From Clostridia bacterium (GTDB lineage Bacteria; Bacillota; Clostridia; Oscillospirales; Acutalibacteraceae): a stretch of 9,017 bases of DNA. The position numbers and the translations under genes are program-made. Below the pieces are notes generated by a model. It searched no databases, was not told the origin of the DNA, and saw nothing but the letters and a program-made list of their open reading frames with translations. The stretch is taken from assembly GCA_900766945.1 (NCBI GenBank), contig CAAFXD010000310.1:1-9017 (forward strand), written 5' to 3'. Shown one piece after another: positions 1-7,471 of the stretch (position 1 is the stretch's first letter; each line of letters begins with the position of its first letter).

Positions 1-42
1 AACGACCGAAGACGCGTTCCGCAAAATCACATCAAAATCCAC

Positions 43-140
43 GGGCGGGCGTGGAAACCCGCCCCTACAAACGGGTGCGCAATGCACGCCCCTACGCCCA
101 TATTGTATTTTCTGCGTAGGGAACGGTCTTGACCGTTCCG
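43..140. repeat. Cluster of three short hairpin repeats (REP/MITE-like intergenic element)
   Basis: Three small inverted repeats lie side by side. The first has stem GGGCGGG (43-49) with CCCGCCC (58-64). The second is imperfect, GGGTGC.. to ..GCACGCCC (73-91). The third is a near-perfect stem GGAACGGTC (120-128) with GACCGTTCC (131-139). The first two end in GCCCCTAC; the third begins with the mirror GTAGGG, so CCCTACGC (90-97) and GCGTAGGG (114-121) form a perfect 8-base inverted repeat around an AT-rich centre. Hairpins of this GTAGGGGC type are dispersed between genes in many clostridial genomes. No transposase is seen. The element may extend left to position 1 or beyond. Its role is unknown; a bidirectional terminator or mRNA-stabilising structure is possible, but no T-tract follows the stems. 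Confidence 0.6.
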
Positions 141-389
141 ATAATACCCCCACAAACCCCAATTTGTTCATAAAAGACACGGCGGTCTGTTTTTTGTGTA
201 CCCAAACAGAGAACACGTTTGTGTGGAGAAGAAGATTTTTTCCCCTTTGCCCGCAAACATTTTTCTTTTATTATTCTCGTAGAGAAAAATAAACAACAGG
301 ACAACCGGTCTCTTTTGGTTAACTTGCATAAAAGATTTGGCTATATTGTAAAATTTCTGTGAAATTCCCGCTTTTTTCTCGTTAACCTC
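141..389. other. Intergenic region without a recognisable gene
   Basis: I see no supported gene here. The only open frame of any length, on the minus strand (304 to 92), would start with TTG, has no ribosome binding site, encodes a Lys/Arg/Cys-rich peptide with no signal or known motif, and runs its C-terminal end through the hairpin cluster. The stretch is AT-rich with T-tracts around 235-243 and 260-269, and contains one weak palindrome (268-292). It most likely separates the operon from whatever lies to the left. Confidence 0.5.
268..292. repeat. AT-rich imperfect palindrome
   Basis: TTATT (268-272) and TTCTC (274-278) pair with GAGAA (282-286) and AATAA (288-292) around a GTA centre, with one A/A mismatch in the arms. 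It lies about 100 bases upstream of the -35 box. It could be an operator or a chance structure. The stem is too AT-rich to be a convincing terminator. Confidence 0.25.
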
Positions 390-419
390 TTGACAATATT
401 ATCTAATCGGCGCTATAAT
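390..419 (+). promoter_or_regulatory. Sigma-A (sigma-70) type promoter for the operon
   Basis: A perfect -35 hexamer TTGACA (390-395) and a perfect -10 hexamer TATAAT (414-419) are separated by 18 bases, one more than the optimum. The predicted transcription start is near 426, leaving a leader of about 84 bases before the first gene. No other equally good promoter was noticed before the short gaps further down, so this one may drive the whole gene set. Confidence 0.8.
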
Positions 420-425
420 TTTTCC

Positions 426-509
426 AAAAACTAAGTGTATACCTATATCTATATCTGCATATATCTCTTAACGGTTTAAAATGAATTTGTAGTTTCGGAG
501 GTTAGAGCT
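426..509 (+). promoter_or_regulatory. AT-rich 5' leader of the operon
   Basis: This is the predicted untranslated leader between the promoter and the first start codon. It carries three copies of TATATC (444-449, 450-455, 460-465), so it is locally repetitive. I do not recognise a riboswitch or a strong terminator hairpin in it. It ends with the ribosome binding site at 497-501. Confidence 0.4.
497..501 (+). promoter_or_regulatory. Ribosome binding site that fixes a GTG start
   Basis: GGAGG lies 8 bases before the GTG at 510. It supports GTG as the start of the first gene over the in-frame ATG at 609, which has no comparable site. Confidence 0.8.
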
Positions 510-1313
510 GTGGAAACAAAGCTTTTTACGGCAGTATCGGGAAACGGCGACGGTGTATACAATAAAAAAAAGAAAAATTTCACCGCTTCCTATTATAAAA
601 AGAAACAGATGAACGAGCTGTACCCCGCAGGCGGCTTTTCCGTTGTGGGGCAAATCGGCAAAGGGCGCGAAGAAATCGGTACGATAACCTGCGGCGCGGG
701 GCAGCTCCCCGTGTATGCGGTTTCTAAACTGCCGCACGCCAAAATTCTCGGCTACATACAGGTCGGCGAGAATGAATATGTGTCGATTGTCAAAGATGTT
801 TTGCTGTTGTGGCTGTTTTGGATTGTTTTGGCGGCGGCGGTGCTTATCGGGCTTGCGTTTTTGCTTAAAGCGGTGCTCCCGACCAATGCCGAGCCGGAAG
901 CGACCACCCGCGCGCCGGGCGTGATTGACGCCAATGCCGTTTTGGGCGAGGGGGAGCTTTCCGTGCCCGAAAAAATTGATGTTTCCGGACGCAACATCAC
1001 CGTAAACGGCGTGCCGGAGATGCATTTGGTCGCCGGTCAGCGCGAGCAGAATTATGTGTTTTCCAACCCCGAAAACAATCCCTGCTTCTTTGTGATTGAA
1101 ATGGAATTGGCGGACACGGGCGAAATTCTTTACACTTCAAATCTGTTGCCGCCCGGGTATTCGATTTCCAAATTCACGCTGAACCGTCCGTTGGAAGAGG
1201 GCACCTACAATGTGATTTTGCATTACAAGCCCACCACCTTTGACCAAGAACAGCGGCCGCTGAACAATATGGATATTAAAACCACGATCATTGCGGAAGC
1301 GCCCGCGCAATAA
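510..1313 (+). CDS. Single-pass membrane protein with an extracellular beta-rich domain
   Basis: Protein of 267 residues starting at GTG. It has no cleavable signal peptide. Residues 1-95 are Lys-rich and probably cytoplasmic; residues 40-90 look like a small beta-rich unit. One strong hydrophobic segment (about 97-119, Leu/Ala/Val/Trp-rich) spans the membrane. A linker rich in Ala, Pro, Thr and Glu follows (124-140), then a domain at about 160-263 that should lie outside the cell by the positive-inside rule. That domain contains NPENNPCFFVIEMELADTGE (186-205) and LPPGYSISKF (213-222). This pattern, with a conserved Asn-Pro, 'DTGE-LY-S', a 'PPG' turn and 'GTYNV' (231-235), resembles unnamed C-terminal beta-sandwich domains of clostridial membrane proteins encoded beside secreted surface proteins; I recall the pattern but cannot confirm a family name. 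It is first in the operon, 72 bases before the giant gene. Inferred role: membrane-tethered partner of the secreted proteins downstream. Confidence 0.8.
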   Translation: METKLFTAVSGNGDGVYNKKKKNFTASYYKKKQMNELYPAGGFSVVGQIGKGREEIGTITCGAGQLPVYAVSKLPHAKILGYIQVGENEYVSIVKDVLLLWLFWIVLAAAVLIGLAFLLKAVLPTNAEPEATTRAPGVIDANAVLGEGELSVPEKIDVSGRNITVNGVPEMHLVAGQREQNYVFSNPENNPCFFVIEMELADTGEILYTSNLLPPGYSISKFTLNRPLEEGTYNVILHYKPTTFDQEQRPLNNMDIKTTIIAEAPAQ

Positions 1314-1385
1314 TGCAGGCGGGAACAAAAAAGCGTTTGTACAGCGATTTTTGATACGGATTTACGATGAAAGGAGAAGCGCGTT

Positions 1386-4300
1386 ATGCAAAAGAAAAAA
1401 ACCAAACTCGCAAAACGCATAACAGCTTTGGTGATGTGCACGGTGCTGTTGGCAACCTCTATGCCGTTTATGATTGCCAACGCCGCAGGTACATATAACC
1501 CGATTCCCGCGTGGCCGGCGGCTGCGGCGGACCGCGGCGTTTCGGCGTATACAACCGATGACGGCAGTATCAAGGTGTCCTTCCCCGCGGCGACGGCGAA
1601 TACAACCTACCGCGCGAAGACGGTCACAGGCTATTTGTTGGAGCTTGTGGATTTAGGCACATACGACGCGCTCCATACCGAAACGGTGCTTTTAAATAAA
1701 TTTGTGACGCCTACGGGCGCGGCACCGTATGAAGATGAAATTACGGCGGCGGAAATCGCCGCGAAACTCGCGGGTGGGTTAGATGAAAATCACCGATACA
1801 ATGTCACCGTTACCGCCGTGGACAGCGACGGCTGGTTTTCGGATGAGTTGAATACCATCGTTTCCAATGTGCCGAAATTCACCTATGACCCGGAAATGTA
1901 TTCCCCGATTACGGATTACAGCCATGCCATGCGTGAAATGATGACCTTTGAAAGCGATTCCAACGGCACGGCGCTCGGCGTGGTTTCCGGCGGATGCATT
2001 CAGTTGGGCGGTGCGGAAAACCAAACCGGCGTGGAAGACCCCACCTCCGCGACCAATAAGGACTCCCAAGGTATGCGCGTGCGCATTACGGGCGTGCCGG
2101 CAGGCGTCGAGCAGACCTTTGACACGGCGTACAGCCGCCAAACTTGGGATTTCACCGGCGCAAAAGAGGTTTGGTTCTGGCTGGATATGACGCAGGCAGC
2201 GGTGACGGGCTTGTCCTTCCGCCTGCGCACCAACGAAAAGGTTTGGGTTGACTGGAACGAATTTTACCAAAGCAACCCGTATTTGACCTCTGCCAACAAA
2301 ATGGGCGATATTGTCTATTCCACCAAGGGCTATACGGGCGGCGACGCATATATTTATGTACAGCGCGCGGACGGCGGCTGGCAAAAACAAATGATGAAGG
2401 CAGACGGAACGGTGGACCTTGGGTATTTCAAAGGCTATGTCCGTGTGCCGCTGGAATTTTTCTGCTCGGAAACCGATTCGGTGGTCGGCGTCAGCAACCA
2501 GGAACTCGGCGTCGGTACAAAGCGTATGAGCAGCAACTCCGTCAATACGTCCAATATCGAATCTTGGTTGAGCAGTTTGCTGTTCTCCGATGTGACGGTT
2601 GACCCGGCAGGTACCAATATTAACGATGCGCTTTTGATACAGCACCGCGCATATAACTCAAAATCCGGTGCTTTGGGCTTGGGCACGGTGCATACATGGG
2701 TATTTAACAATACGGGTCTCATGCAACACGAAACCACAGGGTTTGACAGCATTTCCGACGCTCTGAAAAATCAAACCGCCGCGATGATTGCGGCGGGGCT
2801 CGGCGAAAGCGAAGCACGTACCACGGTGACAACGGGCGGGGAATCGGCCGACCGTGCCTATGTGAAAGACGGCGTGGTCATGAATCGCGAAGCGGGCGTG
2901 AAAGCCATTTCCGACTTGTACAGCGCCGGCATTGCTTTCAGCGGTTGTGCGGCAGAGAGCGTAGACAAATGCGTGTTCGTGGACAATATCCTGTTCTACA
3001 AAGATAATGACGACCCCTACCCCGAGAACACCCTGAACGGCTCGGTCAACACCGGTAACGCGGTGGCCAACTATTTTGACCAAACCAAAGAAATTCCGCG
3101 TGCGATTTTCACCGCGTGCGAAACCTATTTTAATGACCCGAACTGGAGCGATTACCGCGCAGTTGCGTACATTGAAAACCTGATTGCCGGCTACAAACGC
3201 GCCTACGGCGAAGCCGGCGTGGACACTTCGTTCTTGGAGGAATCCGCCCTGACGGCTACGGCGGATACCCTGCTGATGCGCGACAGTTGGAATTTGTTCC
3301 TGGACGCGCGGCAAAAATGCCAGGATGCGGACACCTACACCAAAGACAACAACGAGCCGGACGATTTGGTGCCGGCGTTGGAGCGGGAACTTGAAAAATT
3401 GCCCGACCCGACTTCGCTGTATTCGATGTCTGACGAGTTAAAGGCTGTTGTTGACCGCCTGCACCGCATTTACGGCAAATTGAATCTCGGTCAGCTTGAC
3501 AACCTCGGCGAAAAGGCCGAGCAAAAGATGATTGATTGTTTCACCTATATGGAAACGGTCTTGCAGGAAAACAGTATGCCTGTCGGGCAGGTCTTGACCG
3601 ACAATCCGTTTATTCCGTTTGCCGACTTTGAGCAGGAACCCGTCGGCACACGGGCATGGCAGTTGGAAAATGACTCCCAAAACTACAATCAGGTGGGCAA
3701 GGATTACCGCTATTTAAAGAGCTTTGTTTCGTATACCCCGCAGGAATTCCGTGACTTTACCGGCTATTCCAGCGACACCACCTCCTCGTCGCTGTCTTCC
3801 GACGACGCGACGATGAACGGCTTTAAAGGAAGCCTGATGCAAAACGGCGCGTGGGCCTATATCACCGAAAACGGCTTCCAGGGCTCCAACGGCGCCACCA
3901 TGACCGTCGACAGTCAGGCGTATGCCGGCGGGCAGGGCTATTACAATATTATCAGCAGTTCGTATATGGGTGTAAATTCCGCAACCTTTGACGAACAGCG
4001 GGCAAACAATATGGGGCAAAGTACCATTAAGCTCGGCAGCCTTGCAAAATCGCTGTCCGGCTCGGTTTCCCCGCCGCTTTCGCTGGTCTTTTATGCGGAT
4101 TTCAGCCAACTTACCGATATTCGCGTGGCGTTTTCTATCAGTACCTATTACGGCGGTCAGCCGGATGACTTCGCGATGGATATGAGTAACGATTCCGCGT
4201 CGCGCCTGTTCTATTTGCTTGACCCGAACTCTGGCGAGTGGGTCGCGGCAAACAATGCCGATTGCCAATACGCACTTGTATCTTCCGGTGGTGCGGATAC

Positions 4301-6434
4301 TGACGGCGACGGCGTGGCGGATTTAACGCTGAAAAATTACAAAGGCTTTATTATGGTGCCGCTGTATCACTTCAAAAAGGGCGGCGACGCGTGGAACCGC
4401 GGTTTGAAACTCGACGAAACCGCAGAAGCGCTCGATACCATTTGGCGCATTTCCATCGGTGTGGCGCCCGGCAGTAACGAGGGCGCGGCGGATATTGACG
4501 GCAAAACCTTTACGATTGATAATATCGGCTTTTCTTATGACCCGGTGTATTACGCCGATGTGGTGGCTTCGCGCGGCATTACCGACAAGCCGTTCGATGA
4601 AATTTTTAAGGCAAAGGCGTTGCCTGCCGAGAAATTTGAGCAGGCGGTCACCGCGATTGACCCCTACGAAGATACCTCGCTTGCCGCAGCCACCGCAAAT
4701 GCGCGCGCGCTGTATAACACGCTCAGCGACTATCAAAAAACGCGTTCTTCCGTCATTAAGGCGGAGGCACGGTTGCAAACCTATGAGCTTTGGGTGACCG
4801 ACCCCTCTACACGCCCGACTGCGGCGATGACTGCGGCGGAATTGGACGCGGCGGTTTCGGCATTGCCGGAAGCGGCAAAGGCGGCAAAGAATGTTGAGGA
4901 CGACAAAGACCTGTACTACCCGGGCTTGGTTGCCGACGGCGGGGGCGGGTATACCGTCAATTACGCCGCTTACGGACTTTCGGCGGCGCAGGCCGATGAA
5001 ATTATCGCCCTGTATACCGACACATACAAGCGACTGACGACAACCGACAAAGCAACCTTGACGCTGAAACCGGAGTTTATCAACGCGTATAACGCGGCAA
5101 TGCGTTGTAAGAGCCTTGAAAATATGGTGGCGGATTTACAAACCTACACCACGGGGCTGCAAGCGCTGTATACCAATATCCGTGAGGATAAGGTTGCGGG
5201 CGACGGGTCAAATCTCAACTTTATCAAGAGTGATGACGCGAACCGCGCGCTTTTGCAATCCTTGGAGGACAATTACAACTCCTTGGATTACTTCGCCAAG
5301 CGCTTGCTGGTGGAAAGTCAGTTTAAGCCGCAATTCAGCAACGCGCCGAATGCCGTGAAACGCGTGCTGAAAAATGCAAATACCTATACATTAACCGACG
5401 GCACAACGCTGCTCGGCGGCATTAAGACCACTTTGGCACGCTACGATACGCTGCTGAACGATACGAAAGCCGTGTTAGACAGCCGCACGCTGTTTACCGC
5501 CGCGCAAATTCAGGATTTGGACTCCACCATTACCGAGTACAAAAATATGCTGGCGGCGTATTACAATGTGGACGAACTGAATGCAAAAATCGCAGAAATC
5601 CTCGATTTGTTCAATGTGTATGACATTGGCGTTTCCGACACATTGATTGCCTTGAATAAGGACACCCTAAGCGGCAGTTCCACCTATGCGGTCAGTTATT
5701 TTGAGCAATATCCCATTCCCGCCGCGAGCGAGAAATGGTATGTCGCCTTTTCTTCGGAAAACGGCACGATGAAAAACGGCGTGCACACCTTGGATTATCA
5801 GGTGGAAATCACCGTCGGCGGTACGGTAAAAACCTATTCGTCGGCAGAACTGCTGGCAGGCATACCGGCGGCAGACGCCAAGGCGCTTTGTACGGTGGAA
5901 AACAACACCTACACCGCCGCAGACCCGCTGTCCGCCGTCATTCGGCCGCATTTTAACGCGGTACCTGCCGACACCTTCACCGGGCAGTATTCCGATACGC
6001 TGTATGCAACGCTGGTGGATAAGGACGGCAATCCCGTACTGGATAAATCGGGCAATCCCCTGCGAAAAGCCATCACGGTGACTTATGCGGCGGAGGATTC
6101 CTACGCCGTCACCTATCCCGCAGAGGTGCAAATCGCGTGGCAGGATACAAGCGAGCACACCGCGGGCTACACCGTAAAAAGCAGTTTGGCGGCCGGGGCG
6201 TCGCTCTCCGTCAGTGCGGCAGCAAATGCCGACGGCAAAATGACCAATGCCAATACTGCGGACACCTTGCAAATGATTGTATCGAACGGCGGCGCAACGG
6301 CGTTCAGCGGGGAAAATGCCGCCGCAACACCCGCAATACAGCCCTCGGTACATGTGGAAACCTTTGACAATAAGGCGGTCGGGCAATATACGGGCACCGT
6401 GACCTACACGGTTACCTATACGCCGGCACCGTAA
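1386..6434 (+). CDS. Giant secreted multidomain surface protein (adhesin-like)
   Basis: Protein of 1682 residues; ATG preceded by AAAGGAG at 1370-1376. Residues 1-33 form a signal peptide (Lys-rich start, hydrophobic core, ANA cleavage site). Order of parts: fibronectin III-like domain (about 35-170, ending in VTVTAVDSDGW); jelly-roll domain 1 (about 186-538, from TFE at 187-189 to VDNILFY at 532-538, with YFKGYVRVPLEFF at 347-359); helical region (about 560-735); jelly-roll domain 2 (about 746-1051, from DFE at 747-749 to IDNIGFSY at 1044-1051, with NYKGFIMVPLYHF at 984-996 and a calcium-type DTDGDGVAD at 971-979); long helical region (about 1065-1425) with an ARALYNTLSDYQK repeat unit near 1106-1118; and two beta domains (about 1430-1568 and 1570-1682) ending in GQYSDTL (1533) and GQYTGTVTYTV (1666). 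The last domain matches the small secreted proteins encoded downstream. The jelly rolls resemble carbohydrate-binding modules of cell-surface proteins. No catalytic domain, LPXTG or S-layer homology domain is seen. Likely an adhesin or structural surface protein; the ligand is unknown. Confidence 0.85.
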   Translation: MQKKKTKLAKRITALVMCTVLLATSMPFMIANAAGTYNPIPAWPAAAADRGVSAYTTDDGSIKVSFPAATANTTYRAKTVTGYLLELVDLGTYDALHTETVLLNKFVTPTGAAPYEDEITAAEIAAKLAGGLDENHRYNVTVTAVDSDGWFSDELNTIVSNVPKFTYDPEMYSPITDYSHAMREMMTFESDSNGTALGVVSGGCIQLGGAENQTGVEDPTSATNKDSQGMRVRITGVPAGVEQTFDTAYSRQTWDFTGAKEVWFWLDMTQAAVTGLSFRLRTNEKVWVDWNEFYQSNPYLTSANKMGDIVYSTKGYTGGDAYIYVQRADGGWQKQMMKADGTVDLGYFKGYVRVPLEFFCSETDSVVGVSNQELGVGTKRMSSNSVNTSNIESWLSSLLFSDVTVDPAGTNINDALLIQHRAYNSKSGALGLGTVHTWVFNNTGLMQHETTGFDSISDALKNQTAAMIAAGLGESEARTTVTTGGESADRAYVKDGVVMNREAGVKAISDLYSAGIAFSGCAAESVDKCVFVDNILFYKDNDDPYPENTLNGSVNTGNAVANYFDQTKEIPRAIFTACETYFNDPNWSDYRAVAYIENLIAGYKRAYGEAGVDTSFLEESALTATADTLLMRDSWNLFLDARQKCQDADTYTKDNNEPDDLVPALERELEKLPDPTSLYSMSDELKAVVDRLHRIYGKLNLGQLDNLGEKAEQKMIDCFTYMETVLQENSMPVGQVLTDNPFIPFADFEQEPVGTRAWQLENDSQNYNQVGKDYRYLKSFVSYTPQEFRDFTGYSSDTTSSSLSSDDATMNGFKGSLMQNGAWAYITENGFQGSNGATMTVDSQAYAGGQGYYNIISSSYMGVNSATFDEQRANNMGQSTIKLGSLAKSLSGSVSPPLSLVFYADFSQLTDIRVAFSISTYYGGQPDDFAMDMSNDSASRLFYLLDPNSGEWVAANNADCQYALVSSGGADTDGDGVADLTLKNYKGFIMVPLYHFKKGGDAWNRGLKLDETAEALDTIWRISIGVAPGSNEGAADIDGKTFTIDNIGFSYDPVYYADVVASRGITDKPFDEIFKAKALPAEKFEQAVTAIDPYEDTSLAAATANARALYNTLSDYQKTRSSVIKAEARLQTYELWVTDPSTRPTAAMTAAELDAAVSALPEAAKAAKNVEDDKDLYYPGLVADGGGGYTVNYAAYGLSAAQADEIIALYTDTYKRLTTTDKATLTLKPEFINAYNAAMRCKSLENMVADLQTYTTGLQALYTNIREDKVAGDGSNLNFIKSDDANRALLQSLEDNYNSLDYFAKRLLVESQFKPQFSNAPNAVKRVLKNANTYTLTDGTTLLGGIKTTLARYDTLLNDTKAVLDSRTLFTAAQIQDLDSTITEYKNMLAAYYNVDELNAKIAEILDLFNVYDIGVSDTLIALNKDTLSGSSTYAVSYFEQYPIPAASEKWYVAFSSENGTMKNGVHTLDYQVEITVGGTVKTYSSAELLAGIPAADAKALCTVENNTYTAADPLSAVIRPHFNAVPADTFTGQYSDTLYATLVDKDGNPVLDKSGNPLRKAITVTYAAEDSYAVTYPAEVQIAWQDTSEHTAGYTVKSSLAAGASLSVSAAANADGKMTNANTADTLQMIVSNGGATAFSGENAAATPAIQPSVHVETFDNKAVGQYTGTVTYTVTYTPAP

Positions 6435-6438
6435 CATG

Positions 6439-6445
6439 AGAGGAG
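6439..6445 (+). promoter_or_regulatory. Ribosome binding site that fixes an ATG start
   Basis: AGAGGAG lies 9 bases before the ATG at 6455. The upstream in-frame TTG at 6446 is directly next to this site and cannot use it, so the ATG is the start. Confidence 0.75.
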
Positions 6446-6454
6446 TTGAGGCTG

Positions 6455-6898
6455 ATGAAGAAAATTTTAGCTGTTTTGTTGGCAGTCCTACTGCTTGCCT
6501 TTTGCGCAATGCCGTGCTTTGCGGACAGCATGACGATTTCCACCAATGCGGACAGTGCCGCTTGGTCGATTTCGTACCCGGCAGACACCCAAATCCCTTG
6601 GGAAGCGTCCACGCAAAGCATCGGGGAGATTCAAGCGCAAACCATGCTGATTCCACCCGGAAAAACGGTAGAGGTTACGGTGACTTCCGCAAATGCGTAT
6701 CACTTGGTACACGAAACGGATGCAAACAGTAAAATCGCGTATACCCTACTCGGGGCGGAGACGGTTGCGTTCTTCCCCGGCGATTACGGCAAAGCATTTC
6801 CGCTTTCCGTCACCGTGGCAGAAGACCAGTGGCGATATGCCGCGGCGGGGGAACACACCGACCAACTGACCTTCACGGCAGAGTATAAAGACGCGTAA
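6455..6898 (+). CDS. Small secreted beta-domain protein 1 (divergent member)
   Basis: Protein of 147 residues beginning 20 bases after the giant gene's stop. Residues 1-23 are a signal peptide (MKKILAV, Leu/Ala core, CFA cleavage site), leaving about 124 residues. The mature part carries the family hallmarks: WSISYPADTQIPW (37-49), a PPGKTVEVTV strand in the middle, a late Trp (126) and HTDQLTFTAEY near the end. It is the most diverged of the five small proteins: it lacks the 'GTGDTIIKT' stretch seen after the signal peptide in the next three, its late Trp is followed by Arg rather than Asn, and the usual DTLTFT reads DQLTFT. It also stands directly beside the giant protein, whose C-terminal domain has the same layout (YAVTYPAEVQIAW at 1573-1585). 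I recognise no named family. Probable role: soluble or surface-assembled structural subunit. Confidence 0.8.
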   Translation: MKKILAVLLAVLLLAFCAMPCFADSMTISTNADSAAWSISYPADTQIPWEASTQSIGEIQAQTMLIPPGKTVEVTVTSANAYHLVHETDANSKIAYTLLGAETVAFFPGDYGKAFPLSVTVAEDQWRYAAAGEHTDQLTFTAEYKDA

Positions 6899-6935
6899 AT
6901 TTATATTTTCATTCTTTTATAAAGGAGAAATCAAT

Positions 6936-7445
6936 ATGAAAAAAGCACTTTCTGTTTTGGTTGCACTCACCATGTTGGCAGCCCTTTGTGTTCCCGCGTT
7001 TGCGGCGGATATTGTGGCAGACGGCACGGGCGACACCATCATCAAAACAAGCACCCTGAAAGATACCAACGGCGACGGCGTGGGTGATACCGACGCCGAG
7101 GGCTTCAAGGTCACCATTCCCGCCGACACGGTTATTCCGTGGGGCACCGAGGCAACCGATGTCAGCTATACGGTCGAAGCGCACTTGGCAAGAGGCAAGG
7201 CGGTCAGCGTTGCGGTTACAGGCAGCGGCACTATGAAAACCGCAGATGCCGTTTATGACATTCCGTACACGCTCGACGGCACCACAAACTTTGTTGCGGC
7301 CAATCCGTGGGTATATGATACGGTAAACGACACAGGTGTTACACAGCCGCTGACCGTGCAAATCGCCGCAGACGATTGGAACACCGCGGTTGTCGAAGCC
7401 TATCAGGACACCTTAACCTATACGGTTTCCGTAGTGACTGTGTAA
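6936..7445 (+). CDS. Small secreted beta-domain protein 2, with calcium-type loop
   Basis: Protein of 169 residues; ATG preceded by AAAGGAGA at 6921-6928. Signal peptide 1-23 with an AFA cleavage site. The mature protein starts with a short segment (24-38) containing GTGDTIIKT, then DTNGDGVGDTD (43-53), a D-x-N-x-D-G-x-x-D loop of the kind that binds calcium in EF-hand, dockerin and thrombospondin type 3 repeats. The core domain begins with FKVTIPADTVIPWG (57-70), continues with HLARGKAVSVAV, and ends with DDWNTAV (Trp148) and YQDTLTYTVSVV (from 156). The chain stops just after the last predicted strand, with no anchor. It is closely related to the next gene, with roughly four fifths nucleotide identity over the region from the GTGD segment to IPWG. 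Calcium binding is inferred from the motif alone. Confidence 0.85.
   Translation: MKKALSVLVALTMLAALCVPAFAADIVADGTGDTIIKTSTLKDTNGDGVGDTDAEGFKVTIPADTVIPWGTEATDVSYTVEAHLARGKAVSVAVTGSGTMKTADAVYDIPYTLDGTTNFVAANPWVYDTVNDTGVTQPLTVQIAADDWNTAVVEAYQDTLTYTVSVVTV
7022..7144 (+). repeat. Direct repeat, copy 1 (tandem paralog segment)
   Basis: This 123-base stretch aligns without gaps to 7561-7683, offset 539 bases, with about 22 mismatches by my count, many of them at third codon positions. It covers the GTGD segment, the calcium-type loop and the IPWG motif. This points to gene duplication, possibly refreshed by recombination. Confidence 0.7.
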
Positions 7446-7454
7446 TTTTTATCC

Positions 7455-7462
7455 GAGAGGAG
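7455..7462 (+). promoter_or_regulatory. Ribosome binding site that fixes an ATG start
   Basis: GAGAGGAG lies 9 bases before the ATG at 7472. The in-frame GTG at 7466 is only 3 bases from it, so the ATG is preferred. This start also gives the MKK-type signal peptide shared by the neighbours. Confidence 0.75.
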
Positions 7463-7471
7463 TAAGTGTAT

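Noticed and set aside
43..140. CRISPR array
   Set aside because: The repeats are short, palindromic, unequal and not separated by regular spacers.
268..292. Palindrome as an intrinsic terminator of an upstream gene
   Set aside because: The stem is AT-rich and mismatched, and no run of T follows on either strand in the right place.
92..304. Minus-strand open frame of 70 codons in the upstream region
   Set aside because: It starts with TTG, has no ribosome binding site, overlaps the hairpin cluster and shows no signal, domain or coherent composition.
1386..1491. Possible lipoprotein signal (Cys18) in the giant protein, and Cys17/18 in the small proteins
   Set aside because: The residue before Cys is Met, Leu or Phe, not Gly/Ala/Ser as a lipobox requires, and clear signal peptidase I sites (ANA, CFA, AFA) follow.
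1779..3314. Minus-strand open frames antisense to the giant gene
   Set aside because: They are His/Arg/Val-rich shadow frames with no recognisable motifs, lying inside a coherent plus-strand multidomain protein.
5667..6656. Long minus-strand open frame (329 codons) antisense to the end of the giant gene
   Set aside because: It spans the end of one gene and the start of another on the opposite strand, both well supported by ribosome binding sites, signal peptides and shared domains. Its own sequence shows no domain. It is a by-product of GC-rich codon positions.
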